Assembly: GCF_900110755.1 (NCBI RefSeq)
Contig: NZ_FOFF01000010.1
Coordinates: 171,990 to 235,989 of the forward strand
Reading direction: 5' to 3'
DNA length: 64,000 bases
DNA from: Streptomyces sp. yr375
Lineage (GTDB): Bacteria > Actinomycetota > Actinomycetes > Streptomycetales > Streptomycetaceae
Both the position numbers and the translations under genes were made by a program. Shown in pieces: positions 1 to 8,158 of the stretch. The notes under the pieces were generated by a model that was given only the letters and a program-made list of their open reading frames with translations, was not told where the DNA came from and ran no database searches. The stretch's first letter is position 1. The number at the start of each line of letters is the position of its first letter.

Positions 1-543
1 GACGAGACGGGCGGACTGGAAGTTGGCGGAGTTGAGACTGACCGCGTTCTGTAGTTGGTCGGGGCCGACCATCTCGGAGACGAAGGACTGGCGGGCCGGG
101 TTGTCGACGACGGTCGCGAGCCCGACGGCGAAGGCGGCCACGTACACGTGCCACACCTCGACGTGCCCGCTGAGGGTCAGGGCGGCCAGCGCGATGCCGG
201 TGACGGCCATCGCGGACTGCGTGAACAGCAGCGCGCGGCGCTTGGGGAGCCGGTCGACGAGGACGCCGCCGTAGAGGCCGAAGAGGAGCATCGGCAGGAA
301 CTGGAGGGCCGTCGTGACGCCGACGGCGGTCGCGGAGCCGGTGAGGCTGAGGACCAGCCAGTCCTGGGCGATGCGCTGCATCCAGGTGCCGATGTTGGAG
401 ACGACCTGGCCGGCGAAGAACAGCCGGTAGTTCCTGACCTTCAGCGAGCTGAACATCGAGGACGTGCGGGCGGGTGTGGGGGTGGGCGGGGAGTCGTGGG
501 CGGCAGGTGCGGGGGCGGAGTCTGCTCCGGGTCCCGAACTCAA
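1..543 (-). CDS. MFS efflux transporter (partial, C-terminus outside window)
   Basis: The 181 residues visible are the N-terminal part of a major facilitator protein of the drug-exporter type. Several membrane helices are visible, and the helix 2-3 loop carries a basic GGVLVDRLPKRR-like motif. The TTG start at 541-543 sits behind a strong AGAGGAGG ribosome site; an internal ATG at 454-456 is the alternative, giving a protein without the Pro/Ala-rich leader. It lies 67 bp downstream of a marR gene on the same strand, so the pair probably forms one operon in which the regulator controls export of a toxic compound. The substrate cannot be read from the sequence. Confidence 0.85.
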   Translation of the reverse strand, partial: MSSGPGADSAPAPAAHDSPPTPTPARTSSMFSSLKVRNYRLFFAGQVVSNIGTWMQRIAQDWLVLSLTGSATAVGVTTALQFLPMLLFGLYGGVLVDRLPKRRALLFTQSAMAVTGIALAALTLSGHVEVWHVYVAAFAVGLATVVDNPARQSFVSEMVGPDQLQNAVSLNSANFQSARLV

Positions 544-610
544 AAAGGTTCGCCTCCTCTTGAACTGCTGGACTGCTGAACTGACTGAACTGCCGGGCCG
601 GCAGGGTCGG

Positions 611-1048
611 TTACAGGTGGGCGAGTTTCTCCAGTACGGGGGCGGCGGCGCGCAGTTTCACCCACTCGTCCTCGTCGAGGCCGTCGACCAGGGTGGTCAG
701 GAAGGCGTTCCGCTTGGCGCGGCTCTCCGCGAGCATGGCCTCGGCCTGTTCGGTCTTCGTGACGACCTTCTGGCGCCGGTCGTCGGGGTGCGGCTCCAGC
801 CGGACCAGGCCCTTGGCCTCCAGGAGGGCCACGATGCGGGTCATCGAGGGCGGCTGCACATGCTCCTTGCGGGCGAGCTCCCCGGGGGTGGCCTTGCCGC
901 AGAGGGAGAGGGTGCCGAGCACCGACATCTCGGTCGGGCTCAGCGACTCGTCGACGCGCTGGTGCTTGAGCCGACGGGACAGCCGCATCACGGCGGATCG
1001 CAGGGAGTTCACGGCGGCCGTGTCGTCGCCTTGGCTTAGGTCAGGCAT
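611..1048 (-). CDS. MarR-family transcriptional regulator
   Basis: A 145-aa winged-helix protein. The segment LSPTEMSVLGTLSLCGKATPG leads into the recognition helix region (EHVQPPSMTRIVALLEAKGLV) and the wing, with the DDRR motif typical of MarR. ATG at 1046-1048 is chosen because a TACGCT -10-like hexamer lies six nt upstream with TTGTTT 16 nt before it, implying a leaderless transcript; ATG at 1064-1066 is the alternative. A 7-bp-arm inverted repeat covers the promoter, so autoregulation is likely. The MFS gene downstream is the expected target. The inducer is unknown. Confidence 0.9.
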   Translation of the reverse strand: MPDLSQGDDTAAVNSLRSAVMRLSRRLKHQRVDESLSPTEMSVLGTLSLCGKATPGELARKEHVQPPSMTRIVALLEAKGLVRLEPHPDDRRQKVVTKTEQAEAMLAESRAKRNAFLTTLVDGLDEDEWVKLRAAAPVLEKLAHL

Positions 1049-1051
1049 CTC

Positions 1052-1079
1052 TTTAGCGTAACTCATTACTCTCGCTAAA
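1052..1079. promoter_or_regulatory. Candidate MarR operator over the marR promoter
   Basis: An inverted repeat with perfect 7-bp arms, TTTAGCG and CGCTAAA, separated by 14 nt. It covers the space between the -35-like TTGTTT and the -10-like TACGCT of the marR gene. MarR proteins typically bind such palindromes in their own promoter; the assignment to this MarR is inferred from position. Confidence 0.6.
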
Positions 1080-1199
1080 CAAGCCGGGGGTTGCCGGGAT
1101 TCCCGAGACTCCGGCCACGGAAACCCCGTCGTCACTCGAACGAGTGATTCGGCAGCGGAAAGTGATCGAAGTGCGGTACGCGCCCGCGACCCTCGTCTC

Positions 1200-1382
1200 A
1201 TGGGGACCAGTGTGCTCAGCCTGCGGATAGACGAGGAGCTGCTCGAGCGGCTCCGGCAGCATGCCGCGAAACGCGGAATGAGCGTCCAGGACTATGTCGT
1301 CCAGACGCTCATTCGCGATGACTTCGACGAGCGGTTCCAGACCGCCGTCGAGGAGACGGAGAAGTTCTACGGGCTCACGTGA
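1200..1382 (+). CDS. Small ribbon-helix-helix (CopG/Arc-like) protein
   Basis: A 60-aa protein. Residues 4-40 (VLSLRIDEELLERLRQHAAKRGMSVQDYVVQTLI) have the beta-strand plus two-helix pattern of ribbon-helix-helix DNA-binding proteins, followed by an acidic tail. Such proteins bind DNA as dimers and often serve as antitoxins, but no toxin gene is adjacent: the neighbour upstream is the divergent marR and downstream is a convergent permease. It could be an orphan regulator. Its target is unknown. Confidence 0.7.
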   Translation: MGTSVLSLRIDEELLERLRQHAAKRGMSVQDYVVQTLIRDDFDERFQTAVEETEKFYGLT

Positions 1383-1418
1383 GCGGCCTCCCGGAGGGGT
1401 GCTCCGAGGGGGCGCGGC

Positions 1419-2825
1419 TCACGTCAGGCCGAGGGCCGGCATCAGGTAGTAGAAGGCGAAGACGGCGGAGACCACGTACATCGGCACCGGGACGTCCCGG
1501 CCGCGCCCGGCCGCCAGGCGCAGCACCACGAAGGTGATGAAGCCCATGCCGATGCCGTTGGTGATCGAGTAGGTGAACGGCATCATCACCATCGTGATGA
1601 AGGCCGGGACGGCGATGGTGTGGTCGGACCAGTCGATCTCCTTGACCGAGCCGGCCAGGATCAGGTAGCCCACCGCGAGCAGCGCCGGGGTGGCCGCCTG
1701 GGACGGGACCATCGTGGCGACGGGCGTGAGGAACAGCGCCACGGCGAAGAGGCCGCCGGTGACCAGGTTCGCGAAGCCGGTGCGGGCGCCCTCGCCGACG
1801 CCGGCGGTGGACTCCACGAAGCAGGTGGTGGCCGACGAGGAGCTGGCGCCGCCCGCCGCGACGGCGATGCCGTCGACGAAGAGGACCTTGTTGATGCCGG
1901 GCATCTCGCCCTTGGCGTCGGTCAGCTTCGCCTCGTCGGAGACGCCCATGATCGTGCCCATCGCGTCGAAGAAGCACGACAGCAGGACGGTGAAGACGAA
2001 GAGGACGCCGGTCAGCACACCGACCTTGCCGAACCCGCCGAACAGGCTGAAGTCGCCGATGAGCCCGAAGTCGGGGGAGGCGACGGGGTTGCCGGGCCAC
2101 TTGGGGGTGGTGAGGCCCCAGGAGGGGATCGCGGCGACGGCGTCGACGACCAGCGCGAGGACGGTCATGGCGACGATCGAGATCAGGATCGCGCCGGGCA
2201 CCTTGCGGGTGATCAGCGCCAGCGTGAGCAGGGCGCCGACGACGAAGACGAGGACCGGCCAGCCGTCGAGGTGGCCGTCGGCGCCGAGCTGGAGCGGGAC
2301 GGTGGTGTGGGCGGCGTCCGGGATGCGGCTGACGAAGCCGGAGTCGACGAGCCCGATCAGCATGATGAACAGGCCGATACCGATCGAGATCGCCTTGCGC
2401 AGACCGAACGGCACCGCGTTCATCACGCGCTCGCGCAGCCCGGTGGCGACCAGCAGCATCACCACGAGACCGGCCAGCACGACCATGCCCATGGCGTCCG
2501 GCCAGGACATGCGGGGTGCGAGCTGGAGGGCGACCACCGAGTTCACGCCGAGGCCGGCGGCCAGCGCGATGGGCACGTTGCCGATCACCCCCATGAGGAG
2601 GGTGGTGAAGGCGGCCGTCACACAGGTGGCGGTGACCAGTTGACCGTGATCGAGCTGGTGACCGTACATGTCCTTCGCGCTGCCGAGGATGATCGGGTTC
2701 AGCACGATGATGTACGCCATGGCGAAGAAGGTGGCGAAACCGCCCCGGATCTCGCGCGGCAGGGTGCTGCCCCGCTCGGAGATGCGGAAGTAGCGGTCGA
2801 GGGCGCCGTGAGCGGGGCTGGACAT
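1419..2825 (-). CDS. NCS2-family purine permease (AzgA/PbuG-like)
   Basis: A 468-aa membrane protein with about 12-14 hydrophobic segments. The CFFDAMGTIMGVSDEA segment and the SSSATTCFVESTAGVGEGARTG segment match the two signature regions of the AzgA subgroup of nucleobase/cation symporters (guanine, hypoxanthine or adenine uptake). The ATG start gives the usual length for this subgroup. The gene stands alone between convergent and divergent neighbours. The 130 bp upstream is comparatively AT-rich and holds its promoter. Specificity for a given purine is inferred from the subgroup only. Confidence 0.88.
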   Translation of the reverse strand: MSSPAHGALDRYFRISERGSTLPREIRGGFATFFAMAYIIVLNPIILGSAKDMYGHQLDHGQLVTATCVTAAFTTLLMGVIGNVPIALAAGLGVNSVVALQLAPRMSWPDAMGMVVLAGLVVMLLVATGLRERVMNAVPFGLRKAISIGIGLFIMLIGLVDSGFVSRIPDAAHTTVPLQLGADGHLDGWPVLVFVVGALLTLALITRKVPGAILISIVAMTVLALVVDAVAAIPSWGLTTPKWPGNPVASPDFGLIGDFSLFGGFGKVGVLTGVLFVFTVLLSCFFDAMGTIMGVSDEAKLTDAKGEMPGINKVLFVDGIAVAAGGASSSSATTCFVESTAGVGEGARTGFANLVTGGLFAVALFLTPVATMVPSQAATPALLAVGYLILAGSVKEIDWSDHTIAVPAFITMVMMPFTYSITNGIGMGFITFVVLRLAAGRGRDVPVPMYVVSAVFAFYYLMPALGLT

Positions 2826-2962
2826 GTTTTTGGCGTTTCCTACGAAGAGAAGCGGTCAGGCATAAACCGTTTCAGTATGAACGTATGCCGTTCGAATCAG
2901 CCATCTCCGCGCGTAGACCCGGGGGGATCCGACCGTTTCACCAGGCCTCGTAAGCTGTGCCC

Positions 2963-3229
2963 ATGGCCGCGTTCTTCTCGGGACCCACCAAGCACGAGGC
3001 GCCGGAGCCCCTGGAGGGCCCCGTCGTCGCCACCATCACCGGCGGCACGATCCTCTGGTTCGTCCTCTTCCTCCTCCAGCTCCCCTTCTACGGCACGCTG
3101 GACGACCACGGTCATCTGTGGTGGCTGTGGACCTGCCTCGCGGGGGCCGGGCTCGGGCTGATCGGCATCTGGTACGTCCGCAGGCGGGACGCGGCCATCA
3201 AGCGGGCGATCGCCGCCGAGCCCCGGTAG
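2963..3229 (+). CDS. DUF2530 small membrane protein
   Basis: An 88-aa protein with two hydrophobic helices (about residues 24-46 and 55-75) and a basic C-terminal tail (YVRRRDAAIKRA). The pattern GPVVATITGGTILWFVLFLL is typical of DUF2530, a family known only from actinobacteria and without assigned function. The ATG is six nt behind a TAAGCT -10-like hexamer, so the mRNA may be leaderless; the GTG six bases upstream is less likely as the start. It precedes the P-type ATPase by 72 bp on the same strand. Confidence 0.8.
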   Translation: MAAFFSGPTKHEAPEPLEGPVVATITGGTILWFVLFLLQLPFYGTLDDHGHLWWLWTCLAGAGLGLIGIWYVRRRDAAIKRAIAAEPR

Positions 3230-3301
3230 CGGGCGCCGCCGAGCCCGCCACCTCGTCGGTCAGGGGAGGCCCCGTCAGGGGAGGCCCAGTACCGTCGACT
3301 C

Positions 3302-5671
3302 ATGGCCCACACCGACGCACCAGCCTCCGTGCCGGCGACGGCGACCGGTCTGACCGCCGCCGAGGTCGCGGACCGCGTCGCGCGCGGTCAGGTGAACGAC
3401 GTACCCGTGCGCAGCAGCCGCTCGGTCGGCGAGATCGTCCGGGCGAACGTGTTCACCCGGTTCAACGCGATCATCGGCGTCCTGTGGGTGGTCATGCTGG
3501 CCGTCGCGCCCATCCAGGACGGCCTGTTCGGGTTCGTGATCCTCGCCAACACCGGGATCGGCATCATCCAGGAGTGGCGGGCGAAGCAGACCCTGGACTC
3601 CCTCGCGGTCGTCGGCGAGGCCCGCCCCACCGTCCGCCGCGACGGCACGGCGACCGAGGTCACCACCGCCGCGCTCGTCCTGGACGACGTCATCGAGATC
3701 GGGCCCGGGGACAAGATCGCCGTGGACGGGGAGTGCGTCGAGGCGGACGGGCTGGAGATCGACGAGTCGCTGCTCACCGGCGAGGCCGACCCCGTCGTGA
3801 AGCGGCCGGGCGACCCGGTCATGTCGGGCAGTTTCGTGGTGGCGGGCGGCGGCGCGTTCCGGGCCACGAAGGTCGGCCGCGAGGCCTACGCCGCCCAGCT
3901 CGCCGAAGAGGCGTCACGCTTCACGCTCGTCCACTCCGAGCTGCGCTCCGGCATCTCCACGATCCTCAAGTACGTGACGTGGATGATGATCCCGGCCGCG
4001 ATCGGCCTGGTCGTCACGCAACTGTTCGTGAAGAACAACGGCTTCAAGGACTCGGTCGCGCGCACCATCGGCGGCATCGTCCCGATGGTCCCGGAGGGGC
4101 TGGTGCTGCTCACCTCCGTCGCCTTCGCGATCGGCGTCATCCGGCTTGGCCGAAAACAGTGCCTGGTGCAGGAGCTGCCGGCGATCGAGGGCCTCGCCCG
4201 CGTCGACACCGTCTGCCTGGACAAGACCGGCACCCTCACCGAGGGCGGCATGGACGTCACCGAGCTGAGGATGCTCGACGGCTTCGACGAGTCGTACGTA
4301 CGGCAGGCGCTGGGCGCGCTCGGGGAGTCCGACCCGCGGCCGAACGCCTCCCTGAAGGCGATCATCGACGCCTATCCGGACGTCGAGGAGTGGCGCTGCA
4401 CCGAGTCGCTGCCGTTTTCCTCCGCCCGCAAGTACAGCGGGGCCAGCTTCAGCGAGGGCAACGGGGAGATCAACACCTGGCTGCTGGGAGCGCCGGACGT
4501 GCTGCTGGCCGACGGCGCGCCCGCCCTCGCGGAGACCGGGCGGCTCAACGAGCAGGGCCTGCGGGTGCTGCTGCTGGCCCGCGCCGCCCGCGACCTCGAC
4601 GATCCCGAGCCCGCGCGCGGTGCCCGGCCCGCCGCGCTCGTCGTCCTCGAACAGCGGCTGCGGCCCGACGCCGCCGACACGCTGCGCTACTTCGCCGCGC
4701 AGGACGTCCGCGCGAAGGTCATCTCCGGCGACAACGCGGTGTCGGTGGGCGCGGTGGCCGCGAAGCTGGGGCTGGACGGCCGTACGGTCGACGCGCGCCA
4801 ACTGCCCGCCGAGCGGGCCGACATGGGGCGGGCGCTGGACGAGGGCACGGTGTTCGGGCGGGTCACCCCGCAGCAGAAGCGGGACATGGTCGGCGCGCTC
4901 CAGTCCCGGGGGCACACGGTGGCGATGACGGGGGACGGCGTCAACGACGTGCTCGCGCTGAAGGACGCCGACATCGGCGTGGCGATGGGGTCGGGCTCCG
5001 AGGCCACCCGGGCGGTCGCGCAGATCGTGCTGCTGAACAACAGCTTCGCGACGCTGCCGTCGGTGGTGGCGGAGGGCCGGCGGGTCATCGGCAACATCAC
5101 CCGGGTGGCGACCCTGTTCCTGGTGAAGACGGTCTACTCGGTGCTGCTGGCCCTGCTGGTGGTGTGCTGGCAGGTCGAATACCCCTTCCTGCCACGCCAC
5201 TTGACCCTGCTCTCCACCCTCACCATCGGCATCCCGGCCTTCTTCCTCGCCCTCGCCCCCAACACCGAACGGGCCCGCCCGCACTTCGTACGGCGCGTGA
5301 TGCGGTACTCGGTCCCGGGCGGGGTCATCGCGGGCGTCGCCACCTTCGTGACGTATCTGACGGCACGTCACTACTACGTGGGCAAGGGCTCGTTGGACGC
5401 CGAGACCAGCGCGGCGACGCTCACCCTGTTCCTGGTGTCGATGTGGGTCCTGGCGATCGTCGCCCGCCCGTACACCTGGTGGCGGATCCTGCTGGTGGCG
5501 TCGATGGGCGCGGCGTTCCTGGTGGTCCTGATCGTCCCGTCGCTCCAGGACTTCTTCGCCCTGAAGCTGGTCGGTACGACGATGCCGTGGATCGCGGTGG
5601 GGGTGGCGGGGGTGGCGGCGGTCGCCCTGGAACTGACCTGGAAATGGGTCGACCGCCGCTCCCCCGCCTGA
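3302..5671 (+). CDS. P-type cation-transporting ATPase, CtpE-like
   Basis: A 789-aa HAD-type P-ATPase. Visible motifs are TGEAD near residue 159 (actuator domain), PEGL near 264 in the ion-binding helix, the phosphorylated aspartate in DKTGTLT at residue 307, and TGDGVND near 543. Two N-terminal and several C-terminal membrane helices frame these domains. Length and the PEGL (not CPC or CPH) motif fit the CtpE group, which in Mycobacterium is linked to calcium uptake. No N-terminal metal-binding domain is present. A TACCGT hexamer lies six nt before the ATG, suggesting a leaderless mRNA. Ca2+ as substrate is inferred from the family. Confidence 0.88.
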   Translation: MAHTDAPASVPATATGLTAAEVADRVARGQVNDVPVRSSRSVGEIVRANVFTRFNAIIGVLWVVMLAVAPIQDGLFGFVILANTGIGIIQEWRAKQTLDSLAVVGEARPTVRRDGTATEVTTAALVLDDVIEIGPGDKIAVDGECVEADGLEIDESLLTGEADPVVKRPGDPVMSGSFVVAGGGAFRATKVGREAYAAQLAEEASRFTLVHSELRSGISTILKYVTWMMIPAAIGLVVTQLFVKNNGFKDSVARTIGGIVPMVPEGLVLLTSVAFAIGVIRLGRKQCLVQELPAIEGLARVDTVCLDKTGTLTEGGMDVTELRMLDGFDESYVRQALGALGESDPRPNASLKAIIDAYPDVEEWRCTESLPFSSARKYSGASFSEGNGEINTWLLGAPDVLLADGAPALAETGRLNEQGLRVLLLARAARDLDDPEPARGARPAALVVLEQRLRPDAADTLRYFAAQDVRAKVISGDNAVSVGAVAAKLGLDGRTVDARQLPAERADMGRALDEGTVFGRVTPQQKRDMVGALQSRGHTVAMTGDGVNDVLALKDADIGVAMGSGSEATRAVAQIVLLNNSFATLPSVVAEGRRVIGNITRVATLFLVKTVYSVLLALLVVCWQVEYPFLPRHLTLLSTLTIGIPAFFLALAPNTERARPHFVRRVMRYSVPGGVIAGVATFVTYLTARHYYVGKGSLDAETSAATLTLFLVSMWVLAIVARPYTWWRILLVASMGAAFLVVLIVPSLQDFFALKLVGTTMPWIAVGVAGVAAVALELTWKWVDRRSPA

Positions 5672-5690
5672 CTGCTTGCTTCAGGTCGGC

Positions 5691-6503
5691 TTACTTCACG
5701 TCGACGAAGTCGCCCACGGCGCTGATCGCCGGGGTCGTCGTGGTGCCGGCGAAGGTGTAGCGGTAGGTGCCGTCGACGGACGCCGTGACGGTGGTCTTCA
5801 GGGTGCCGGTCGAGCTCGTCTTGACGGTCTTGACCGTGGTGTAGGTGGTGCTGCCCTTCTTCTTGAACTGCAGCTTCACCGGCATGGCCGCGTAACCGGC
5901 GTACTTGTTGGTGTCCCAGTTGGCACGGCTCAGCTTGCCCGTGACCGTGATGGTCTTGCCCTTCATCACCGGCTCCGGCGCGGCGTTGACCGTCAACTGC
6001 GCCTGGCGCTGGACGTTGACCGCGCCCAGGTTGCTCTGGAGCGTGAAGTCGTCGTCCGAGGTGACGTCCTTGGGGAGGGCGAGGGCGCCCACCTTCCAGG
6101 TGCCGGCGTCGCTGTTGGCCAGGTCGTCGAAGTCGGTGGAGACGGTCGGCCGGAACTCGATCTTGGCCGTGCACTTGAGGACCGTCGTGGAGGACGCGGT
6201 GCAGGTGCCCGGGTTGTCACCGCTGAGCACGTCGGAGTCCAGGGTGAGCTTGGTGCCCCGGTAGAGCACCGGGCCGCTGTCGAAGGAGCTCGCGCTGAGG
6301 CTCGCGGGCTTCGTCACCGTGTACGTGGCGGAGACGGTCACCTTGGCCGTGGGGCCGACCACGACGGCCTTGCCCGCGTTCACCTTCACGTTGGAGAAGG
6401 TGACGTTCGGCGCGGCCGACGGCGCGGCCTGCGCGGCCGGGACGGCGAGGGCGGAGAGAGCGAGGGCGCCGGAGGAGGCGACCACAAGGGCGCGTATGCG
6501 CAT
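5691..6503 (-). CDS. Secreted beta-domain protein, tandem paralogue A
   Basis: A 271-residue frame including stop with a clear Sec signal peptide (MRIRALVVASSGALALSALAVPAAQA). The mature part is Thr/Val-rich and looks like two Ig-like beta-sandwich modules; the second begins near QLTVNAAPEPVMKGKTITVTGKL and ends in GDFVDVK. RBS AAGGAA precedes the ATG. The next gene upstream on the strand (6575-7501) is a paralogue with the same signal sequence and the same C-terminal module, so this pair arose by tandem duplication. The function is unknown. The C-terminal module resembles repeat domains of extracellular binding proteins. Confidence 0.8.
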   Translation of the reverse strand: MRIRALVVASSGALALSALAVPAAQAAPSAAPNVTFSNVKVNAGKAVVVGPTAKVTVSATYTVTKPASLSASSFDSGPVLYRGTKLTLDSDVLSGDNPGTCTASSTTVLKCTAKIEFRPTVSTDFDDLANSDAGTWKVGALALPKDVTSDDDFTLQSNLGAVNVQRQAQLTVNAAPEPVMKGKTITVTGKLSRANWDTNKYAGYAAMPVKLQFKKKGSTTYTTVKTVKTSSTGTLKTTVTASVDGTYRYTFAGTTTTPAISAVGDFVDVK

Positions 6504-6574
6504 GTGTGTTCCTTGAGGCAGGTCGTACGAAGGAAATGAAGAAAGAAGAGGGGTGAAGGGGGGTGAAGCGGGGG

Positions 6575-7501
6575 CTACTTCACGTCGACGAAGTCGCCGG
6601 CCGCGTTGACCGCCGGGGACGTCGTGGTGCCGACGAAGATGTAGCGGTAGTAGCCGTCCACACCGGCCTTGACGGTGGTGGACAGGCCGCCGGTGGCGGT
6701 GGTCTTGACGGACTTCACCGTGCTGTAGGTGGTGGAGTCCTTCTTGCGGAACTGAAGCTGGGCGTAGACCCCGGCGTAACCGGTGTACTTGTTGGTGTCC
6801 CAGTTGGCGCGGGTCAGCTTGCCCGTGACCGTGATGGTCTTGCCCTTCTTCACCGGCTCCGGCGCGGCGTTGACCGTCAACTGCGTCTGGCGCTGGAGCT
6901 TGACGGTGGCGAGGGAGTCGGCCTCGGTGTAGCCGACCTTGCTCCAGTCGATGCTGTCGGCGTCCCGGTCGACGTCGTTCCAGTCCATGATGAAGCCGAC
7001 GGCCTTCCACGTGGCGGCGTCGGCGTTGGCCAGCTCATCACCCGGGTAGATGTCGATGGTGCTCTTGCACGTGGCGACGGTGGCCGTGGTGTTGGTGCAG
7101 ACCGGCCAGTCGTCGCCGATCAGCAGGTTGTCCGACTCGTCGAAGTCGCCGCGGTAGATGAACAGGTCCAGCTCGGTGTCCTGCGCCGTGACGTCGACAC
7201 CCGCGCCGTGCGTCACCTTGAAGCTGACCGGCACGGTGACCTTGCCGCCGGTGCCCGCGACGACCGGCTTACCGTTGTTGATCTTCACGCCGGTGAACTT
7301 GGCGTCCAGCGGGTACGGCGTACCGGTGTCGGCGGGCGCCGAACCGGTGAAGGCCGTCTTCCCCGAGATGGCCGCGTGCACAGCCTTCAGGGTGTCGACG
7401 GTGTGGTGCGAGTCTTTACCGACGGCCTGCGCGGCCGGCACGGCGAGAGCGGAGAGAGCCAGGGCGCCGGTGACGGCGGCCACGGTGGCACGGATGCGCA
7501 T
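6575..7501 (-). CDS. Secreted beta-domain protein, tandem paralogue B
   Basis: A 308-aa exported protein starting MRIRATVAAVTGALALSALA, with a cleavage site after AQA. Its C-terminal 110 residues (from LTVNAAPEPVKKGKTITVTGKL to GDFVDVK) are nearly identical to those of the downstream paralogue. The N-terminal half diverges strongly and carries extra acidic segments (DWNDVDRDADSIDW). A GGGGGA ribosome site precedes the ATG. Conserved C-terminus and divergent N-terminus suggest a shared anchoring or matrix-binding module with different ligand-facing domains; this is inference. Confidence 0.8.
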   Translation of the reverse strand: MRIRATVAAVTGALALSALAVPAAQAVGKDSHHTVDTLKAVHAAISGKTAFTGSAPADTGTPYPLDAKFTGVKINNGKPVVAGTGGKVTVPVSFKVTHGAGVDVTAQDTELDLFIYRGDFDESDNLLIGDDWPVCTNTTATVATCKSTIDIYPGDELANADAATWKAVGFIMDWNDVDRDADSIDWSKVGYTEADSLATVKLQRQTQLTVNAAPEPVKKGKTITVTGKLTRANWDTNKYTGYAGVYAQLQFRKKDSTTYSTVKSVKTTATGGLSTTVKAGVDGYYRYIFVGTTTSPAVNAAGDFVDVK

Positions 7502-7692
7502 GCAATCCCCCGGTGGAGAATGGACCCGATTGCCCGAGTCGCCCTGCGGCTCGTCATCGGACAGGGTCCAAGTGATCGTGGAGCCTGTTGGCTCATGAAG
7601 GAAGATCCGTGCCGCATGTGAATGGTTGTACCGAGTGAGGGTGATTCTCTGACGGTTTTTCGGAGGAGGTCCTCTCGGGTTCTAGGAGGCAA

Positions 7693-8082
7693 GTGAACGA
7701 CAACGCGCTCATCGAGGCGATCCGTGACACGCCTGAAGGGTTCGGACTGAACGGCGCCTACTACCCGACTGCCATGATCCTCACGGGAATCGACGTCGGC
7801 AGGTCAGGCGGGCTGCTGCGGGGCTTCAGGGAGTGGCTGGTCGTCCGCGCGGACGAGTGCAACGGCCTCCAGTGGCATCAGCTCGTCCTCCTGGACCTGT
7901 TCCCCGACATGAGGCTCCAGGGCTGGAAGAACCCGGAGCACCTGACCCCGGACCAGCACCGCCAAGCCGTGGACCACCTCTTCTCACTCGTCCTCGAATT
8001 CCTGGACGTACGGAACAATCCGCGAGAGCTGGGCCGCATGTACACGCGGCACGAAACGATGTACGCGCACATCGAGGGCTAG
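7693..8082 (+). CDS. Hypothetical protein, 129 aa
   Basis: A soluble protein starting at a GTG only three bases behind a perfect AGGAGG; a second GGAGGAGG lies some 20 bp further upstream. It is rich in Trp and Leu (EWLVVRADECNGLQWHQLVLLDLFPD) and predicted mostly helical. I recognise no family. The gene is flanked on the left by divergent secreted proteins and ends at a strong hairpin shared with the convergent ATPase gene. The close RBS spacing and good coding bias support it being real. Confidence 0.65.
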   Translation: MNDNALIEAIRDTPEGFGLNGAYYPTAMILTGIDVGRSGGLLRGFREWLVVRADECNGLQWHQLVLLDLFPDMRLQGWKNPEHLTPDQHRQAVDHLFSLVLEFLDVRNNPRELGRMYTRHETMYAHIEG

Positions 8083-8104
8083 CGGGAACAGCCGGAACCA
8101 GCGA

Positions 8105-8141
8105 CGGCCGCCCCACCAGGAATGCTCCGGTGGGGCGGCCG
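8105..8141. terminator. Bidirectional terminator hairpin
   Basis: A perfect 13-bp stem (8105-8117 with 8129-8141), CGGCCGCCCCACC and its complement, with an 11-nt loop. It lies between the convergent stops of the 129-aa gene and the large ATPase and has no long U-tract, as is common in Streptomyces. Confidence 0.8.
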
Positions 8142-8158
8142 TTCCGATTGTGTCGGCC

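Noticed and set aside
1620..3161. 513-aa open frame antisense to the purine permease
   Set aside because: Asp/Gly/Arg-rich composition typical of a shadow frame in high-GC DNA; the permease on the other strand has clear family motifs.
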